Assembly: GCF_021602155.1 (NCBI RefSeq)
Contig: NZ_BQHY01000008.1
Coordinates: 62,001-126,000, forward strand
Length of the DNA stretch: 64,000 nucleotides
DNA from: Pseudomonas parakoreensis
Lineage (GTDB): Bacteria; Pseudomonadota; Gammaproteobacteria; Pseudomonadales; Pseudomonadaceae
Reading direction: 5' to 3'
Each line of letters opens with the position of its first letter. Position 1 is the stretch's first letter. The position numbers and the translations under genes are program-made. This document shows positions 33,567 through 43,272 of this stretch, one piece after another. A model generated the notes under the pieces. It saw only the letters and a program-made list of their open reading frames with translations. It was not told where the DNA came from and did not search any database.

Positions 33567-34172
33567 ATGCAACGCGACGCCCTCCTGACCCAGGATGAGC
33601 TGGATTTCATCCAGACCATGCAGCACAACCCGCAACTCAATGTGCGGGATGCGACGTCGAGCCTGTTGGTCAATGGTGGCTCGCAGATCCGTGACCTGCT
33701 CACGCGCCTGGCGGCTCATGAGCAAGTGACCATCCAGGCCAACTTCGAAAATCAGCAGATGACCTTCCCGTTGCACCTGGTGGAAGACGAATTTCACGCG
33801 TTGCACCTGCGTCTGGGCGTACCCAGCATTTACGAAGACGGGCCGATGGTTCGCCCATGGCGTCTGACCCTCGAAGAGCCGGTCGCGCTGGAAAACGCCA
33901 AGGGCCAACCGGGGATGATGTGGGTGCACGAGGTGTCGCACAAAGGCGTGCTGCTGGAAATGCGCAACAAGACCAAACCGCCCAAGCATTTCGCCCTGTG
34001 GTTCAGCCCTTCAGGTTATGAGCGGATCTCCCTGCGCGGCAATTTCGAGCGCGAAACCGAGCATGGCTTCTACGCTTACGAGCTGAGCCAGACCGATGCC
34101 GATGAAACCGAACGCCTGCGTCAGTTCATCCTGCAACAACACCGTCTGACCCACCCCGCCCTGCACACCTGA
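33567..34172 (+). CDS. Conserved protein of unknown function between LOV and LitR genes
   Basis: This 201-residue soluble protein has no signal peptide or membrane segment. The N-terminal 50 residues are helical and look like a small helix-turn-helix or dimerisation region (NVRDATSSLLVNGGSQIRDL). The rest is beta-rich, with RPWRLTLEEPV and VHEVSHKGVLLEM that recall a PilZ barrel, though the c-di-GMP residues RxxxR and D/NxSxxG are not clear. I do not recognise the family. It is convergent with the LitR gene, three bases apart. Confidence 0.75.
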   Translation: MQRDALLTQDELDFIQTMQHNPQLNVRDATSSLLVNGGSQIRDLLTRLAAHEQVTIQANFENQQMTFPLHLVEDEFHALHLRLGVPSIYEDGPMVRPWRLTLEEPVALENAKGQPGMMWVHEVSHKGVLLEMRNKTKPPKHFALWFSPSGYERISLRGNFERETEHGFYAYELSQTDADETERLRQFILQQHRLTHPALHT

Positions 34173-34175
34173 TAT

Positions 34176-35135
34176 TCAGGTATCCAGCGTCCCCGCGAGA
34201 AACTGCGTCATGCGCTGACGCATCGTCGCCCCTTCATTGCCCAGACAACCGATTGACGATCCGGCCAGACTATCCTGTGCCAGATCGGCAGCGTCGCCCG
34301 CGAGCATTACCTGACAGTCGAGACTCAAGGCCAGCCGATTCAGACGGCGCGGCAAATCCGGGGTGGGGGCGTGATTGGAAAACAGCACCAGCGCCTGTGG
34401 CTTGATCCGCTCGCAGACCAACGCCAATTCATCGAATGGCTGACCAGTGGTCAGCACTCGCACCCCCGCATCATTGCCACTGAGAAATAACGCGGCAACC
34501 AGTAACTCGAGTTCACGGCACTGACCGGCGAGCGCACTGACAATCACCTTGCGCGGTTGCGTGCCGCGCAGCGTGACAATGCGTTGCAGAACCCGCGCCC
34601 TCAGGAACCCGTCGAAAAACAGCCACTCGCTGGTCTGCCCAAAGGCATCCTGGCGTTGCAACATCTGCAGCCACAACGGCATGAGAATGTCCTGGAACAC
34701 CACTGACAGCGAATATGAAGAGAAAATCTGGTTGTAGACCTGATCCAGCGCGCGGTCATCGAACGCGCTGACTGCAACCTGCACCTGTAGCTGCCACTGC
34801 GCGTAATCAGCCTGCACCAGATCATCAGGAATGATATGCGCCAGCACTTTCAGCGGCTCGGTCTTGGCGAGGATCTTGCCGACCTTGCTCACCGCCACGC
34901 CGCGGTCGATCCAGTCGACGATGCTGCGCACGCGCTCGATTTCGGTCATCGAATACAGCCGGTGCCCGCTTTCGGTGCGCGTCGGCTGAATCAAACCGTA
35001 GCGACGCTCCCATGCACGCAGCGTTACCGGGTTGACGCCGGTCAGGCGCGACACCTCACGAATAGGGAACAACTCTTCGCGCTCAAATGCGACAGAGGCC
35101 TGCAAAGCAGAGTCAGCGTCCGTGATAACAGCCAT
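34176..35135 (-). CDS. MerR-family regulator, class II LitR/CarH type
   Basis: The protein has 319 residues from ATG 35135. It has a MerR helix-turn-helix (23-70, IREVSRLTGVNPVTLRAWER) and a C-terminal domain with the fold of the CarH/LitR adenosyl-B12 sensor. The two histidines that CarH uses are changed: the EH of the helical bundle is EW (E170-W171), and the lower-axial His position in the Rossmann part is R207 (GQCRELE). It should therefore not bind B12. In P. putida such class II LitR proteins regulate light-induced genes together with the short LOV protein; the nearby LOV gene fits this. Confidence 0.88.
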   Translation of the reverse strand: MAVITDADSALQASVAFEREELFPIREVSRLTGVNPVTLRAWERRYGLIQPTRTESGHRLYSMTEIERVRSIVDWIDRGVAVSKVGKILAKTEPLKVLAHIIPDDLVQADYAQWQLQVQVAVSAFDDRALDQVYNQIFSSYSLSVVFQDILMPLWLQMLQRQDAFGQTSEWLFFDGFLRARVLQRIVTLRGTQPRKVIVSALAGQCRELELLVAALFLSGNDAGVRVLTTGQPFDELALVCERIKPQALVLFSNHAPTPDLPRRLNRLALSLDCQVMLAGDAADLAQDSLAGSSIGCLGNEGATMRQRMTQFLAGTLDT

Positions 35136-35210
35136 TGTGCAGGTGCATCCACTCGGTAGATTTGGATCCCATTCTACCTCCGATGCCCTGTATCGGTTCA
35201 ACCCATCAAT

Positions 35211-35226
35211 AGAGACGAAAGTCTCT
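35211..35226. promoter_or_regulatory. Small inverted repeat in the litR-ABM intergenic region
   Basis: AGAGAC-GAAA-GTCTCT is a perfect 6-bp inverted repeat 76 bases before the LitR start and about 120 bases before the ABM gene. It could be an operator for the MerR protein or a small hairpin. Confidence 0.3.
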
Positions 35227-35347
35227 GAAACGGCGCGCAAAATCAGGAATAATCCTTGCTAGTCGAAAAACGCAGGCCCTTACCCCGGGCCTGCGCATCG
35301 CGAAACTTCTACCCGAAGCGACGCACTCGGAAACATGGAGATACATA

Positions 35348-35917
35348 ATGTCTACTTCCCCCGTCACACTGATGGTCGCGCGTCGCGTCGCCGACGGACG
35401 CTATCAGGACCTGATTGCCTGGCTGCGCGAAGGCGAACAACTGGCCACTGACTTTCCCGGTTACCTGGGCTCCGGCGTGCTCGCTCCGCCACCCGGTGAC
35501 AACGAATTCCAGATCATTTTCCGCTTTGTCGACGAACAGACCCTGCATGCCTGGGAGCACTCGGTCTCGCGTACCGCGTGGCTCGCGCGGGGCAGCGATC
35601 TGTTCGCGCATCCCAAAGAACATCGGGTCAGCGGCATCGAAGGCTGGTTCGGCGCGGCCGGTCAGCGGCCACCGCGCTGGAAACAGGCCGTGGCCATCTG
35701 GCTGGCGTTCTTTCCGGTATCGCTGCTGTTCAACTTTGTTCTCGGGCCGTTGCTCGGCGACATGAGCCTGCTGCCGCGGGTGTTGATCAGCACGGCGTGC
35801 CTGACGCCATTGATGGTGTATTTCTTTATTCCGCTGTCGACGCGGCTGCTGGCCAACTGGTTGAACGCTGTGCCGGCGCGACCTTTGCCTGCAACACCCT
35901 CTACGCAGAATCGCTAA
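35348..35917 (+). CDS. ABM-domain protein with C-terminal membrane helices
   Basis: This 189-residue protein combines an antibiotic-biosynthesis-monooxygenase (ABM, dimeric ferredoxin-like) domain (about 5-100, with YLGSGVLAPPPGDNEFQIIF and the HAWEHS helix) and two C-terminal membrane helices (AIWLAFFPVSLLFNFVLG, VLISTACLTPLMVYFFIPLS quoted in part). GGAG lies eight bases before the ATG. It is divergent from the LitR gene and upstream of the pterin genes, and proteins of this type are seen among light-induced genes of P. putida to my knowledge. Its enzymatic or sensory role is unknown. Confidence 0.78.
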   Translation: MSTSPVTLMVARRVADGRYQDLIAWLREGEQLATDFPGYLGSGVLAPPPGDNEFQIIFRFVDEQTLHAWEHSVSRTAWLARGSDLFAHPKEHRVSGIEGWFGAAGQRPPRWKQAVAIWLAFFPVSLLFNFVLGPLLGDMSLLPRVLISTACLTPLMVYFFIPLSTRLLANWLNAVPARPLPATPSTQNR

Positions 35918-35918
35918 A

Positions 35919-35997
35919 GATCGCAGCCTCGTTGCACTCGTCAGCTCCTACGGTGAAGGCGCCCCTGTAGGAGCTGCCGAAGGCTGCGATCTTTTCG
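35919..35997. repeat. REP inverted pair before folM
   Basis: Arms GATCGCAGCCTCGTTGCACT (with the same disruption seen at 12617) and GGAGCTGCCGAAGGCTGCGA face each other. The element lies between the ABM gene and folM. Confidence 0.85.
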
Positions 35998-36045
35998 CCA
36001 GCGTCGCTGTTATAGTTTTTGCTCCAACCGCGACGCGAGCCATGC

Positions 36046-36756
36046 ATGACCAATTCCTCCGCCCCGATTCTCATCACCGGTGCCGGCCAGCGTGTCGGTC
36101 TGCACTGCGCGCAGCGTTTGCTTGAAGACGGCCATCAGGTCATTTTCACCTACCGCAGCGAACGTCCCGGCGTGCAAGCGCTGCGGGATCTGGGGGCGAT
36201 CGGAGTGTTCGCCGACTTCTCCAGCGAAGCGGCCATTCTCGCCTTCATCGATGAACTGAAAACCCATACCGACCGCCTGCGCGCCATCGTCCACAACGCC
36301 TCCGAATGGCTGGCGGAAACCCCGGGCAACGAAGCCGAAGCCTTCGTACGCATGCTCAACGTGCACCTGCTCGCGCCGTATCTGATCAACCTGCACTGCG
36401 CCGACCTGCTCAAGCGCTCGACACCGGCCGACATCATCCATATCAGTGACGACGTCACGCGCAAGGGCAGCAGCAAACACATCGGCTATTGCGCCAGCAA
36501 GGCCGGGCTCGACAGCCTGACCCTGTCCTTCGCCGCGCGCTATGCGCCGGCAATCAAGGTCAACGGCATCGCGCCGGCCCTGCTATTGTTCAATCCCGAC
36601 GACGACGCGGCGTACCGCGCCAAGGCGCTGGCCAAATCCGCGCTGGGCATCGAACCCGGCAGCGAAGTGATCTACCAGAGCCTGCGCTATCTGCTCGACA
36701 ACCCCTATGTCACCGGTACGACCCTGACCGTCAACGGCGGACGGCACGTCAAATAA
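36046..36756 (+). CDS. folM: Dihydromonapterin reductase FolM
   Basis: This 236-residue SDR of the FolM type reduces dihydromonapterin to tetrahydromonapterin with NADPH. It has ITGAGQRVGLH (cofactor loop, about 8-18), HNAS in place of NNAG, and YCASKAGLDSLT with the catalytic Y and K. ATG 36046 (MTNSSAP) is chosen over the earlier ATG at 36019. It stands 21 bases upstream of folE and is followed by folX, the set that makes tetrahydromonapterin, the phenylalanine hydroxylase cofactor in P. aeruginosa. Confidence 0.9.
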   Translation: MTNSSAPILITGAGQRVGLHCAQRLLEDGHQVIFTYRSERPGVQALRDLGAIGVFADFSSEAAILAFIDELKTHTDRLRAIVHNASEWLAETPGNEAEAFVRMLNVHLLAPYLINLHCADLLKRSTPADIIHISDDVTRKGSSKHIGYCASKAGLDSLTLSFAARYAPAIKVNGIAPALLLFNPDDDAAYRAKALAKSALGIEPGSEVIYQSLRYLLDNPYVTGTTLTVNGGRHVK

Positions 36757-36777
36757 GTTGCTGCGCGAGGATCTCCC

Positions 36778-37338
36778 ATGAGCCGTACCCTGCCCGAGAA
36801 TTACCGCGAGATCCTCATCGGCCTCGGTGAAGACCCCGACCGCGAAGGCCTGCTCGACACTCCGCTGCGCGCGGCCAGGGCCATGCAATACCTGTGTCAC
36901 GGCTATGAACAGCGTGTGGAGGAGATCGTCAACGGCGCGCTGTTTGCCTCTGACAGCGATGAGATGATCATCGTCGCCGACATCGAGCTCTACTCGTTGT
37001 GCGAACATCACCTGCTGCCCTTCATCGGCAAGGCCCATGTGGCTTATATTCCAACCGGCAAGGTGCTGGGGCTGTCGAAGATCGCGCGGCTGGTGGACAT
37101 GTTCGCCCGGCGCCTGCAGATTCAGGAAAACCTCACCCGGCAGATTGCCGAAGCGGTGCAACAGGTCACCGATGCCGCTGGCGTCGCAGTGGTCATCGAG
37201 GCCCGGCACATGTGCATGATGATGCGCGGTGTCGAGAAACAGAATTCGACCATGAACACCTCGGTCATGCTCGGCGCCTTTCGCGACTCGAGCAACACTC
37301 GCCAGGAGTTCCTGCAATTGATTGGACGGAGCAAGTAA
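36778..37338 (+). CDS. folE: GTP cyclohydrolase I
   Basis: This 186-residue enzyme converts GTP to 7,8-dihydroneopterin triphosphate. The zinc ligands are in place: C75 and H78 ([13 protein letters not shown]) and C146 (RHMCMMMRG). A further H79 sits in the same motif. It is somewhat shorter at the N terminus than E. coli FolE, as in other Pseudomonas copies of this class. It lies between folM and folX, with the folX ATG directly abutting its stop. More than one folE copy is usual in Pseudomonas, and this copy probably serves monapterin synthesis rather than folate. Confidence 0.95.
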   Translation: MSRTLPENYREILIGLGEDPDREGLLDTPLRAARAMQYLCHGYEQRVEEIVNGALFASDSDEMIIVADIELYSLCEHHLLPFIGKAHVAYIPTGKVLGLSKIARLVDMFARRLQIQENLTRQIAEAVQQVTDAAGVAVVIEARHMCMMMRGVEKQNSTMNTSVMLGAFRDSSNTRQEFLQLIGRSK

Positions 37339-37710
37339 ATGTCACAACTTCAACCGGGAATGGCGCGCATCCGGGTCAAGGATCTGCGCCTGCGCACCTT
37401 TATCGGGATCAACGAGGACGAGATCCTCAACAAACAGGATGTGCTGATCAACCTGACCATCCAGTACGCCGCGCAGGAAGCGGTGCGCGACAACGACATC
37501 GATCACGCGCTGAACTACCGCACCATCACCAAGGCGATCATCGCCCACGTCGAGGGCAATCGCTTTGCACTGCTCGAACGCCTGACCCAGGAGCTGCTGG
37601 ATCTGGTGATGAGCAATACCGCCGTGCTTTACGCCGAAGTCGAAGTCGACAAGCCGCATGCCCTGCGATTTGCCGAGTCGGTGTCGATCACCCTCGCGGC
37701 AAGCCGCTGA
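37339..37710 (+). CDS. folX: Dihydroneopterin triphosphate 2'-epimerase FolX
   Basis: This 123-residue member of the FolB/FolX T-fold family epimerises dihydroneopterin triphosphate to dihydromonapterin triphosphate. Visible motifs are [19 protein letters not shown] (residues 10-28) and the catalytic-pocket sequence [22 protein letters not shown], given here by its ends NYRTITK and NRFALLE. FolX rather than FolB is favoured by the neighbouring folM and folE. The ATG starts at the base after the folE stop. Confidence 0.9.
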   Translation: MSQLQPGMARIRVKDLRLRTFIGINEDEILNKQDVLINLTIQYAAQEAVRDNDIDHALNYRTITKAIIAHVEGNRFALLERLTQELLDLVMSNTAVLYAEVEVDKPHALRFAESVSITLAASR

Positions 37711-37778
37711 GCGCGTCTGGCGCATTGCTCGCCAGACTTTTATCATCCGCGCCACGAATAGACTGCACAGAGCCCATC

Positions 37779-38075
37779 ATGACCGAGCAACAACGCCTCG
37801 AACTCGAAGCCGCCGCCTTCCGCCGGCTGGTCGCCCATCTGGACAGCCGCAAGGACGTGCAGAACATCGACCTGATGAACCTTGCCGGGTTCTGCCGCAA
37901 CTGCCTGTCCAAGTGGTACAAGGCCGCCGCCGACGAGAAGCAGATCGAGGTCAGCCTCGATGACGCCCGCGAAGTGGTTTACGGCATGCCGTACGCCGAA
38001 TGGAAAGCCCAATACCAGCAAGAAGCCAGCGCCGAACAACAGGCGGCGTTCGCCAAAGGAAAACCCAATGAGTGA
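37779..38075 (+). CDS. DUF1244 family protein
   Basis: This 98-residue protein has the family core VQNIDLMNLAGFCRNCLSKW with two conserved cysteines (C-x-x-C) and an acidic/glutamine tail. It is cytosolic and widely conserved in proteobacteria with no assigned function. The C-x-x-C may bind metal or be redox active; that is a guess. It overlaps the start of the HopJ-like gene by eight bases and follows folX by 68 bases, so it may belong to the same transcript. Confidence 0.82.
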   Translation: MTEQQRLELEAAAFRRLVAHLDSRKDVQNIDLMNLAGFCRNCLSKWYKAAADEKQIEVSLDDAREVVYGMPYAEWKAQYQQEASAEQQAAFAKGKPNE

Positions 38076-38406
38076 TCTGAACACCCTGCGCGCCAGCCTC
38101 AACAGCGGCGAACACGCTTTCGCCGATACCCTGGCCTTCATCGCTGCCGGTTATGACTACCAGCCGCAAGCGTTCAACAATGGTGGCGTGGAAAACGCTG
38201 ACGGGCAGAACGAAGGTTCGTGCAAGACCCTGGGTCTGGCACTGCTGGAAGGCTTGAGCGATGAAGAAGCGCTGCTGGCATTCGGCGAGCATTACCGCTC
38301 GGTGCTGGCGACGCCTGAAGGCAGTGACCACGGCAATATCCGTGCGCTGATCAAGCACGGTCTGGCCGGTGTGAAGTTCGAAGCACAGCCGCTGACCCGC
38401 CGCTGA
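38068..38406 (+). CDS. HopJ-family protein
   Basis: This 112-residue protein matches the HopJ type III effector family (AFADTLAFIAAGYDYQPQAF, FNNGGVENADGQNEGSCKTL in parts, and LLAFGEHYRSVLATPEGSDH). ATG 38068 is chosen because AAAGGA lies nine bases upstream. The family is named after a Pseudomonas syringae effector but occurs in many bacteria without type III secretion, so a housekeeping role is more likely here. It overlaps the DUF1244 gene, which usually accompanies it, and is followed by a REP pair and a bidirectional terminator. Confidence 0.85.
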   Translation: MSDLNTLRASLNSGEHAFADTLAFIAAGYDYQPQAFNNGGVENADGQNEGSCKTLGLALLEGLSDEEALLAFGEHYRSVLATPEGSDHGNIRALIKHGLAGVKFEAQPLTRR

Positions 38407-38410
38407 TTCA

Positions 38411-38487
38411 AGATCAAAAGATCGCAGCCTGCGGCAGCTCCTACACTGATCCCTGTAGGAGCTGCCGCAGGCTGCGATCTTTTGACT
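38411..38487. repeat. REP inverted pair after the HopJ-like gene
   Basis: Arms AAAGATCGCAGCCTGCGGCA and TGCCGCAGGCTGCGATCTTT are perfect complements, separated by about 20 bases that include CTACACTGATCCCTGTAG. Confidence 0.92.
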
Positions 38488-38492
38488 CTCAT

Positions 38493-38520
38493 AAAAAAAC
38501 CGGCCGAAGCCGGTTTTTTT
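38493..38520. terminator. Bidirectional intrinsic terminator between hopJ-like and trxB
   Basis: AAAAAAA-CCGGC-CGAA-GCCGG-TTTTTTT: a GC stem with a tetraloop, a T run on each strand, between convergent genes. It should stop both the folM-hopJ transcript and trxB. Confidence 0.9.
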
Positions 38521-38532
38521 GTGCCTGCGGTC

Positions 38533-39806
<1,274 letters not shown>

Positions 39807-40559
39807 ATGCCCGCCCCTGTTCTGTCCGGCCCGCAATACCTGCGCGAAGGCCTCAAACTGGTTCTCAGCCCGGGCCTGCGCCTGTTCGTGCTGCTGCCAC
39901 TGGCGATCAACCTGGTGCTGTTCGTCGGACTGATCTATCTGGCCGGCCATCAGTTCAGCCTGTGGGTCGACAACTTGATGCCGTCGCTGCCCGACTGGCT
40001 GAGTTTTCTCAGTTACATCCTGTGGCCGCTGTTCGTGGTGCTGGTGGCATTGATGGTGTTTTTCACCTTCACCATGCTCGCCAACGTGATCGCGGCGCCG
40101 TTCAACGGCTTCCTCGCGGAGAAGGTCGAAGTGGTGGTACGCGGCACCGATGATTTCCCGGCCTTCAGCTGGGGCGAACTGATCGCGATGATTCCGCGCA
40201 CCCTGGCCCGGGAAATGCGCAAGCTCGGCTACTTCCTGCCGCGAGCAATCGGCCTGTTCATTCTCTCGTTCATCCCGGTGGTCAATATCGTCGCCGCACC
40301 GCTGTGGCTGCTGTTCGGCGTGTGGATGATGGCGATCCAGTACATCGACTACCCGGCGGACAACCACAAACTGGGCTGGAACGAGATGCTCGCCTGGCTG
40401 CGCCAGAAGCGCTGGCAGAGCATGAGTTTTGGCGGGATCGTCTATCTGGTGCTGCTGATTCCGGTGGTGAATATTCTGATGATGCCGGCCGCTGTTGCGG
40501 GCGCGACCTTGTTCTGGGTACGTGAGCGCGGCGCGGAGAACCTTGTCGCACAGCGCTGA
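39807..40559 (+). CDS. cysZ: Sulfate transporter CysZ
   Basis: This 250-residue inner-membrane protein has four to six hydrophobic segments and matches the CysZ family: [20 protein letters not shown] at the start, [15 protein letters not shown] in the middle and [15 protein letters not shown] before the last helices. CysZ admits sulfate for cysteine synthesis. It lies next to trxB; the sulfate-activation genes cysD-cysNC are about 8 kb further on. Confidence 0.93.
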   Translation: MPAPVLSGPQYLREGLKLVLSPGLRLFVLLPLAINLVLFVGLIYLAGHQFSLWVDNLMPSLPDWLSFLSYILWPLFVVLVALMVFFTFTMLANVIAAPFNGFLAEKVEVVVRGTDDFPAFSWGELIAMIPRTLAREMRKLGYFLPRAIGLFILSFIPVVNIVAAPLWLLFGVWMMAIQYIDYPADNHKLGWNEMLAWLRQKRWQSMSFGGIVYLVLLIPVVNILMMPAAVAGATLFWVRERGAENLVAQR

Positions 40560-40637
40560 GCCGCTCACAGACCGCCAGTCACAAATCCATCATCCGAACG
40601 TCACAAGCACGACATGGCCTCAGCCGACACTGAGGTC

Positions 40638-41813
40638 ATGACGACAGCTCTGCATATCACTCTGATCAGCGAAACCTTCCCACCGGAAATCAACGGGGTG
40701 GCCAATACCCTTGGTCGCTTGTGCGATGGCTTGCGCGCGCGAGGGCATCAGGTGGAACTGGTGCGACCGCGCCAGGCGGGCGATCCGCAGCGCGTCGATG
40801 ACGATGCCTTGCTGTTGTGCCGAGGCTGGCCGTTGCCAGGTTATCCGGGGTTGCAGTGGGGTCAGTCGTCGATGCACAAGCTGCTGCGGCGCTGGCAGCG
40901 TCATCGCCCGGACGTGCTGTACATCGCCACAGAAGGTCCGCTCGGCCTGTCGGCGTTGCGGGCCGCGCGACGCCTGGGGATCTCGGTGGTCAGTGGTTTT
41001 CATACCAATTTCCAGCAGTACACCCATCAGTACGGGCTGGGTTTGCTGACGCGCTTGCTGACCCATTATCTGCGCTGGTTTCACAATCGCTCGGCAATGA
41101 CCCTGGTGCCGAGCGTCAGTCAGCGTCTGGAACTGGAGCGCCGGCATTTCGACCGCCTCGCCCTGCTCTCCAGAGGCGTGGACAGCCAGTTGTTTCACCC
41201 GGCCAGGCGCCTGAACGGGTTGCGTGAGCAATGGGGCCTGAGCGAGCAGGACATCGCGGTGATTCACGTAGGACGTCTGGCCACGGAGAAGAACCTGGGC
41301 CTGCTCAAGCGCTGCTTCGATAAACTCCGCAGCACTTATCCACAGCGCAACCTGAAGCTGATTGTGGTCGGCGACGGACCACAACGGCTTGCGCTGGAAA
41401 AAGAGCTGCCTGAGGCGATTTTCTGTGGTGCACAGCGCGGCGAAGCGCTGGCGGCGCACTATGCCTCGGGGGATATTTTTCTGTTCCCGAGCATGACCGA
41501 AACCTTCGGCAATGTGGTGCTTGAAGCACTGGCTTCAGGTCTGGGGGTGGTGGCGTACGATCAGGCAGCGGCGGCGCAGCATATTCGCCACGGCTACAAC
41601 GGTGTGCTGGCGATGCCGGGTGATGAAGAGGCGTTTTGCGATGCGGCGGCTTGGCTGCTGGAAGAAGATGAGCGGTTGCGCTGCGTGCGCCTGAATGCGC
41701 GTCAGCATGCCAGTCGCCAGGGGTGGGCGGCGATCATCGAGCAATTTGAAAAGCATTTGCGTGGGGCGTGTCTGCGGGAGCAGGTGTTGCCGAATGCGCA
41801 GACATTGCCTTAG
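40638..41813 (+). CDS. GT4-family glycosyltransferase
   Basis: The protein has 391 residues from ATG 40638; an ATG at 40614 would add eight residues, and neither has a strong ribosome site. GT-B fold with the N-terminal motif TETFPPEINGVANTL-like (SETFPPEINGVANTLGRL, about residues 10-27) and the C-terminal donor site FPSMTETFGNVVLEALASG with the E-x7-E pair. It resembles GDP-mannose- or UDP-sugar-dependent transferases of the MgtA/PimB/DgdA group that glycosylate lipids. No lipid or exopolysaccharide gene lies beside it. A REP pair follows the stop. Confidence 0.85.
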   Translation: MTTALHITLISETFPPEINGVANTLGRLCDGLRARGHQVELVRPRQAGDPQRVDDDALLLCRGWPLPGYPGLQWGQSSMHKLLRRWQRHRPDVLYIATEGPLGLSALRAARRLGISVVSGFHTNFQQYTHQYGLGLLTRLLTHYLRWFHNRSAMTLVPSVSQRLELERRHFDRLALLSRGVDSQLFHPARRLNGLREQWGLSEQDIAVIHVGRLATEKNLGLLKRCFDKLRSTYPQRNLKLIVVGDGPQRLALEKELPEAIFCGAQRGEALAAHYASGDIFLFPSMTETFGNVVLEALASGLGVVAYDQAAAAQHIRHGYNGVLAMPGDEEAFCDAAAWLLEEDERLRCVRLNARQHASRQGWAAIIEQFEKHLRGACLREQVLPNAQTLP

Positions 41814-41840
41814 ATCTTTGCTGATTTTGAAGCCGCCATC

Positions 41841-41931
41841 GCTGGCAAGCCAGCTCCCACAAGGGCCTGCGGTGAACACAATTTTTGTGAACACCCGCAA
41901 TACCTGTGGGAGCTGGCTTGCCAGCGATAGC
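41841..41931. repeat. REP inverted pair (TCGCTGGCAAGCCAGCTCCC type)
   Basis: CATCGCTGGCAAGCCAGCTC and GAGCTGGCTTGCCAGCGATA face each other about 30 bases apart, with TGTGAACAC-type bases between. Same sequence type as the tandem units at 47791. Confidence 0.88.
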
Positions 41932-41948
41932 ATCAGTTTGAGCGCCGC

Positions 41949-43052
41949 TTAAACCAGCGTCATCAACGCCTCACGGCTGAACGGCAGAATGTCCTGCTCA
42001 CGCCCTTCACGGACTTTCAGCGCCCAGTCCGGATCCACCAGCAGCGCACGGCCCACCGCCACCAGATCGAACTCGTCGCTGTTCAGACGCTCCAGCAGTT
42101 TTTCCAGACTGGCCGGTTGTGCGACCTTGTCGGTGTTGACCATGAACTGCAGGAACTCGCCGTCCAGGCCGACGCTGCCAACGGTAATGGTCGGCTTGCC
42201 GGTCAGCTTGCGTGTCCAGCCGGCCAGGTTCAGCTCGGAACCGTCGAACTCGGGCTCCCAGAAACGCCGCGTCGAGCAGTGGAAAATATCCACACCGGCG
42301 TCGGCCAGCGGCTTGAGGAATTCGCCCAGCGCCTCAGGCGTTTGTACCAGACGCGCGGTGTAATCCTGCTGCTTCCACTGCGAGAAACAGAAGATGATCG
42401 GGAAGCCTTCGCCGACGGCGGCGCGCACCGCTTGAATCAATTCGATGGCGAAACGCGAGCGGTTGGCCAGGCTGCCGCCGTATTCGTCGCTGCGCTGATT
42501 GCTGCCTTCCCAGAAGAACTGGTCGATCAGGTAACCGTGGGCACCGTGGATTTCCACGCCGTCCATGCCGATGCTTTTGGCGTCTTTGGCGGCCTGGGCG
42601 AATGCGGCGATCACGTCTTGAATGTCCTGCTTGGTCATGCCGTGCACCACGACCTGACCGTCCTTGAGTTTTTCCGTCGGGCCGTAACCCGGCACGCTGG
42701 CGTCCGGCTCGGTGCCGATACGGCGCACGCTGCCGACATGCCACAGTTGCGGAACAATCTTGCCGCCCTCGGCATGCACCGCGTCGACCACTTTTTTCCA
42801 GCCGGCCAGTGGCGCTTCACCGAAGAACTGCGGCACGTTCGGGTAACCATTGGAGGCCTTGTGACCGACCGTGGTGCCTTCGGTGATGATCAGACCGACA
42901 CCGGCCGCAGCGCGGCGACGGTAGTACTCGATCACTTTGGAGTTGGGCACGCCACCCGGGGAAAACGAGCGGGTCATTGGCGCCATGACCACGCGGGTCG
43001 GCAGTTCGAGGGCACCGAGGTGGAACGGTTTGAACAGGGCTTGCACCGGCAT
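41949..43052 (-). CDS. Old-yellow-enzyme-family NADH:flavin oxidoreductase
   Basis: This 367-residue FMN TIM-barrel has the complete active-site pair HGAH (VEIHGAHGYLIDQFF) and the PMTRSFSPGGVPN loop of the NemA/xenobiotic-reductase branch of old yellow enzymes. It should reduce activated double bonds such as enals, maleimides or nitro compounds with NADH or NADPH. It stands alone between REP pairs, with no regulator beside it. It differs from the altered single-domain relative at 16770, which serves as a useful contrast. Confidence 0.92.
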   Translation of the reverse strand: MPVQALFKPFHLGALELPTRVVMAPMTRSFSPGGVPNSKVIEYYRRRAAAGVGLIITEGTTVGHKASNGYPNVPQFFGEAPLAGWKKVVDAVHAEGGKIVPQLWHVGSVRRIGTEPDASVPGYGPTEKLKDGQVVVHGMTKQDIQDVIAAFAQAAKDAKSIGMDGVEIHGAHGYLIDQFFWEGSNQRSDEYGGSLANRSRFAIELIQAVRAAVGEGFPIIFCFSQWKQQDYTARLVQTPEALGEFLKPLADAGVDIFHCSTRRFWEPEFDGSELNLAGWTRKLTGKPTITVGSVGLDGEFLQFMVNTDKVAQPASLEKLLERLNSDEFDLVAVGRALLVDPDWALKVREGREQDILPFSREALMTLV

Positions 43053-43139
43053 TGGAAGGCTCCACAGGGAATGACTTTATGACGGCGATAATATGGAGAG
43101 TCGCAAGCCTTGAACAGCATTATTGATTTGAGTGATCAA

Positions 43140-43262
43140 GGATCAAAAGACACAAAGCAAAGATCGCAGTCTGCGGCAGCGCCTGCAACGGTCAGTGCAG
43201 AAACGAAAAAATCGCAGCTTCGACAGTCCTTGTAGGAGCTGCCGCAGGCTGCGATCTTTTGC
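43140..43262. repeat. REP cluster before the gpx gene end
   Basis: At least one complete arm (GCTGCCGCAGGCTGCGATCT at about 43239-43258) faces a partly degraded partner (AAGATCGCAGTCTGCGGCAG) from 43160. A third piece, AAAAATCGCAGCTTCGACAG, lies between. The element fills the gap between the oxidoreductase start and the glutathione peroxidase stop. Confidence 0.8.
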
Positions 43263-43272
43263 TCTGACTATT

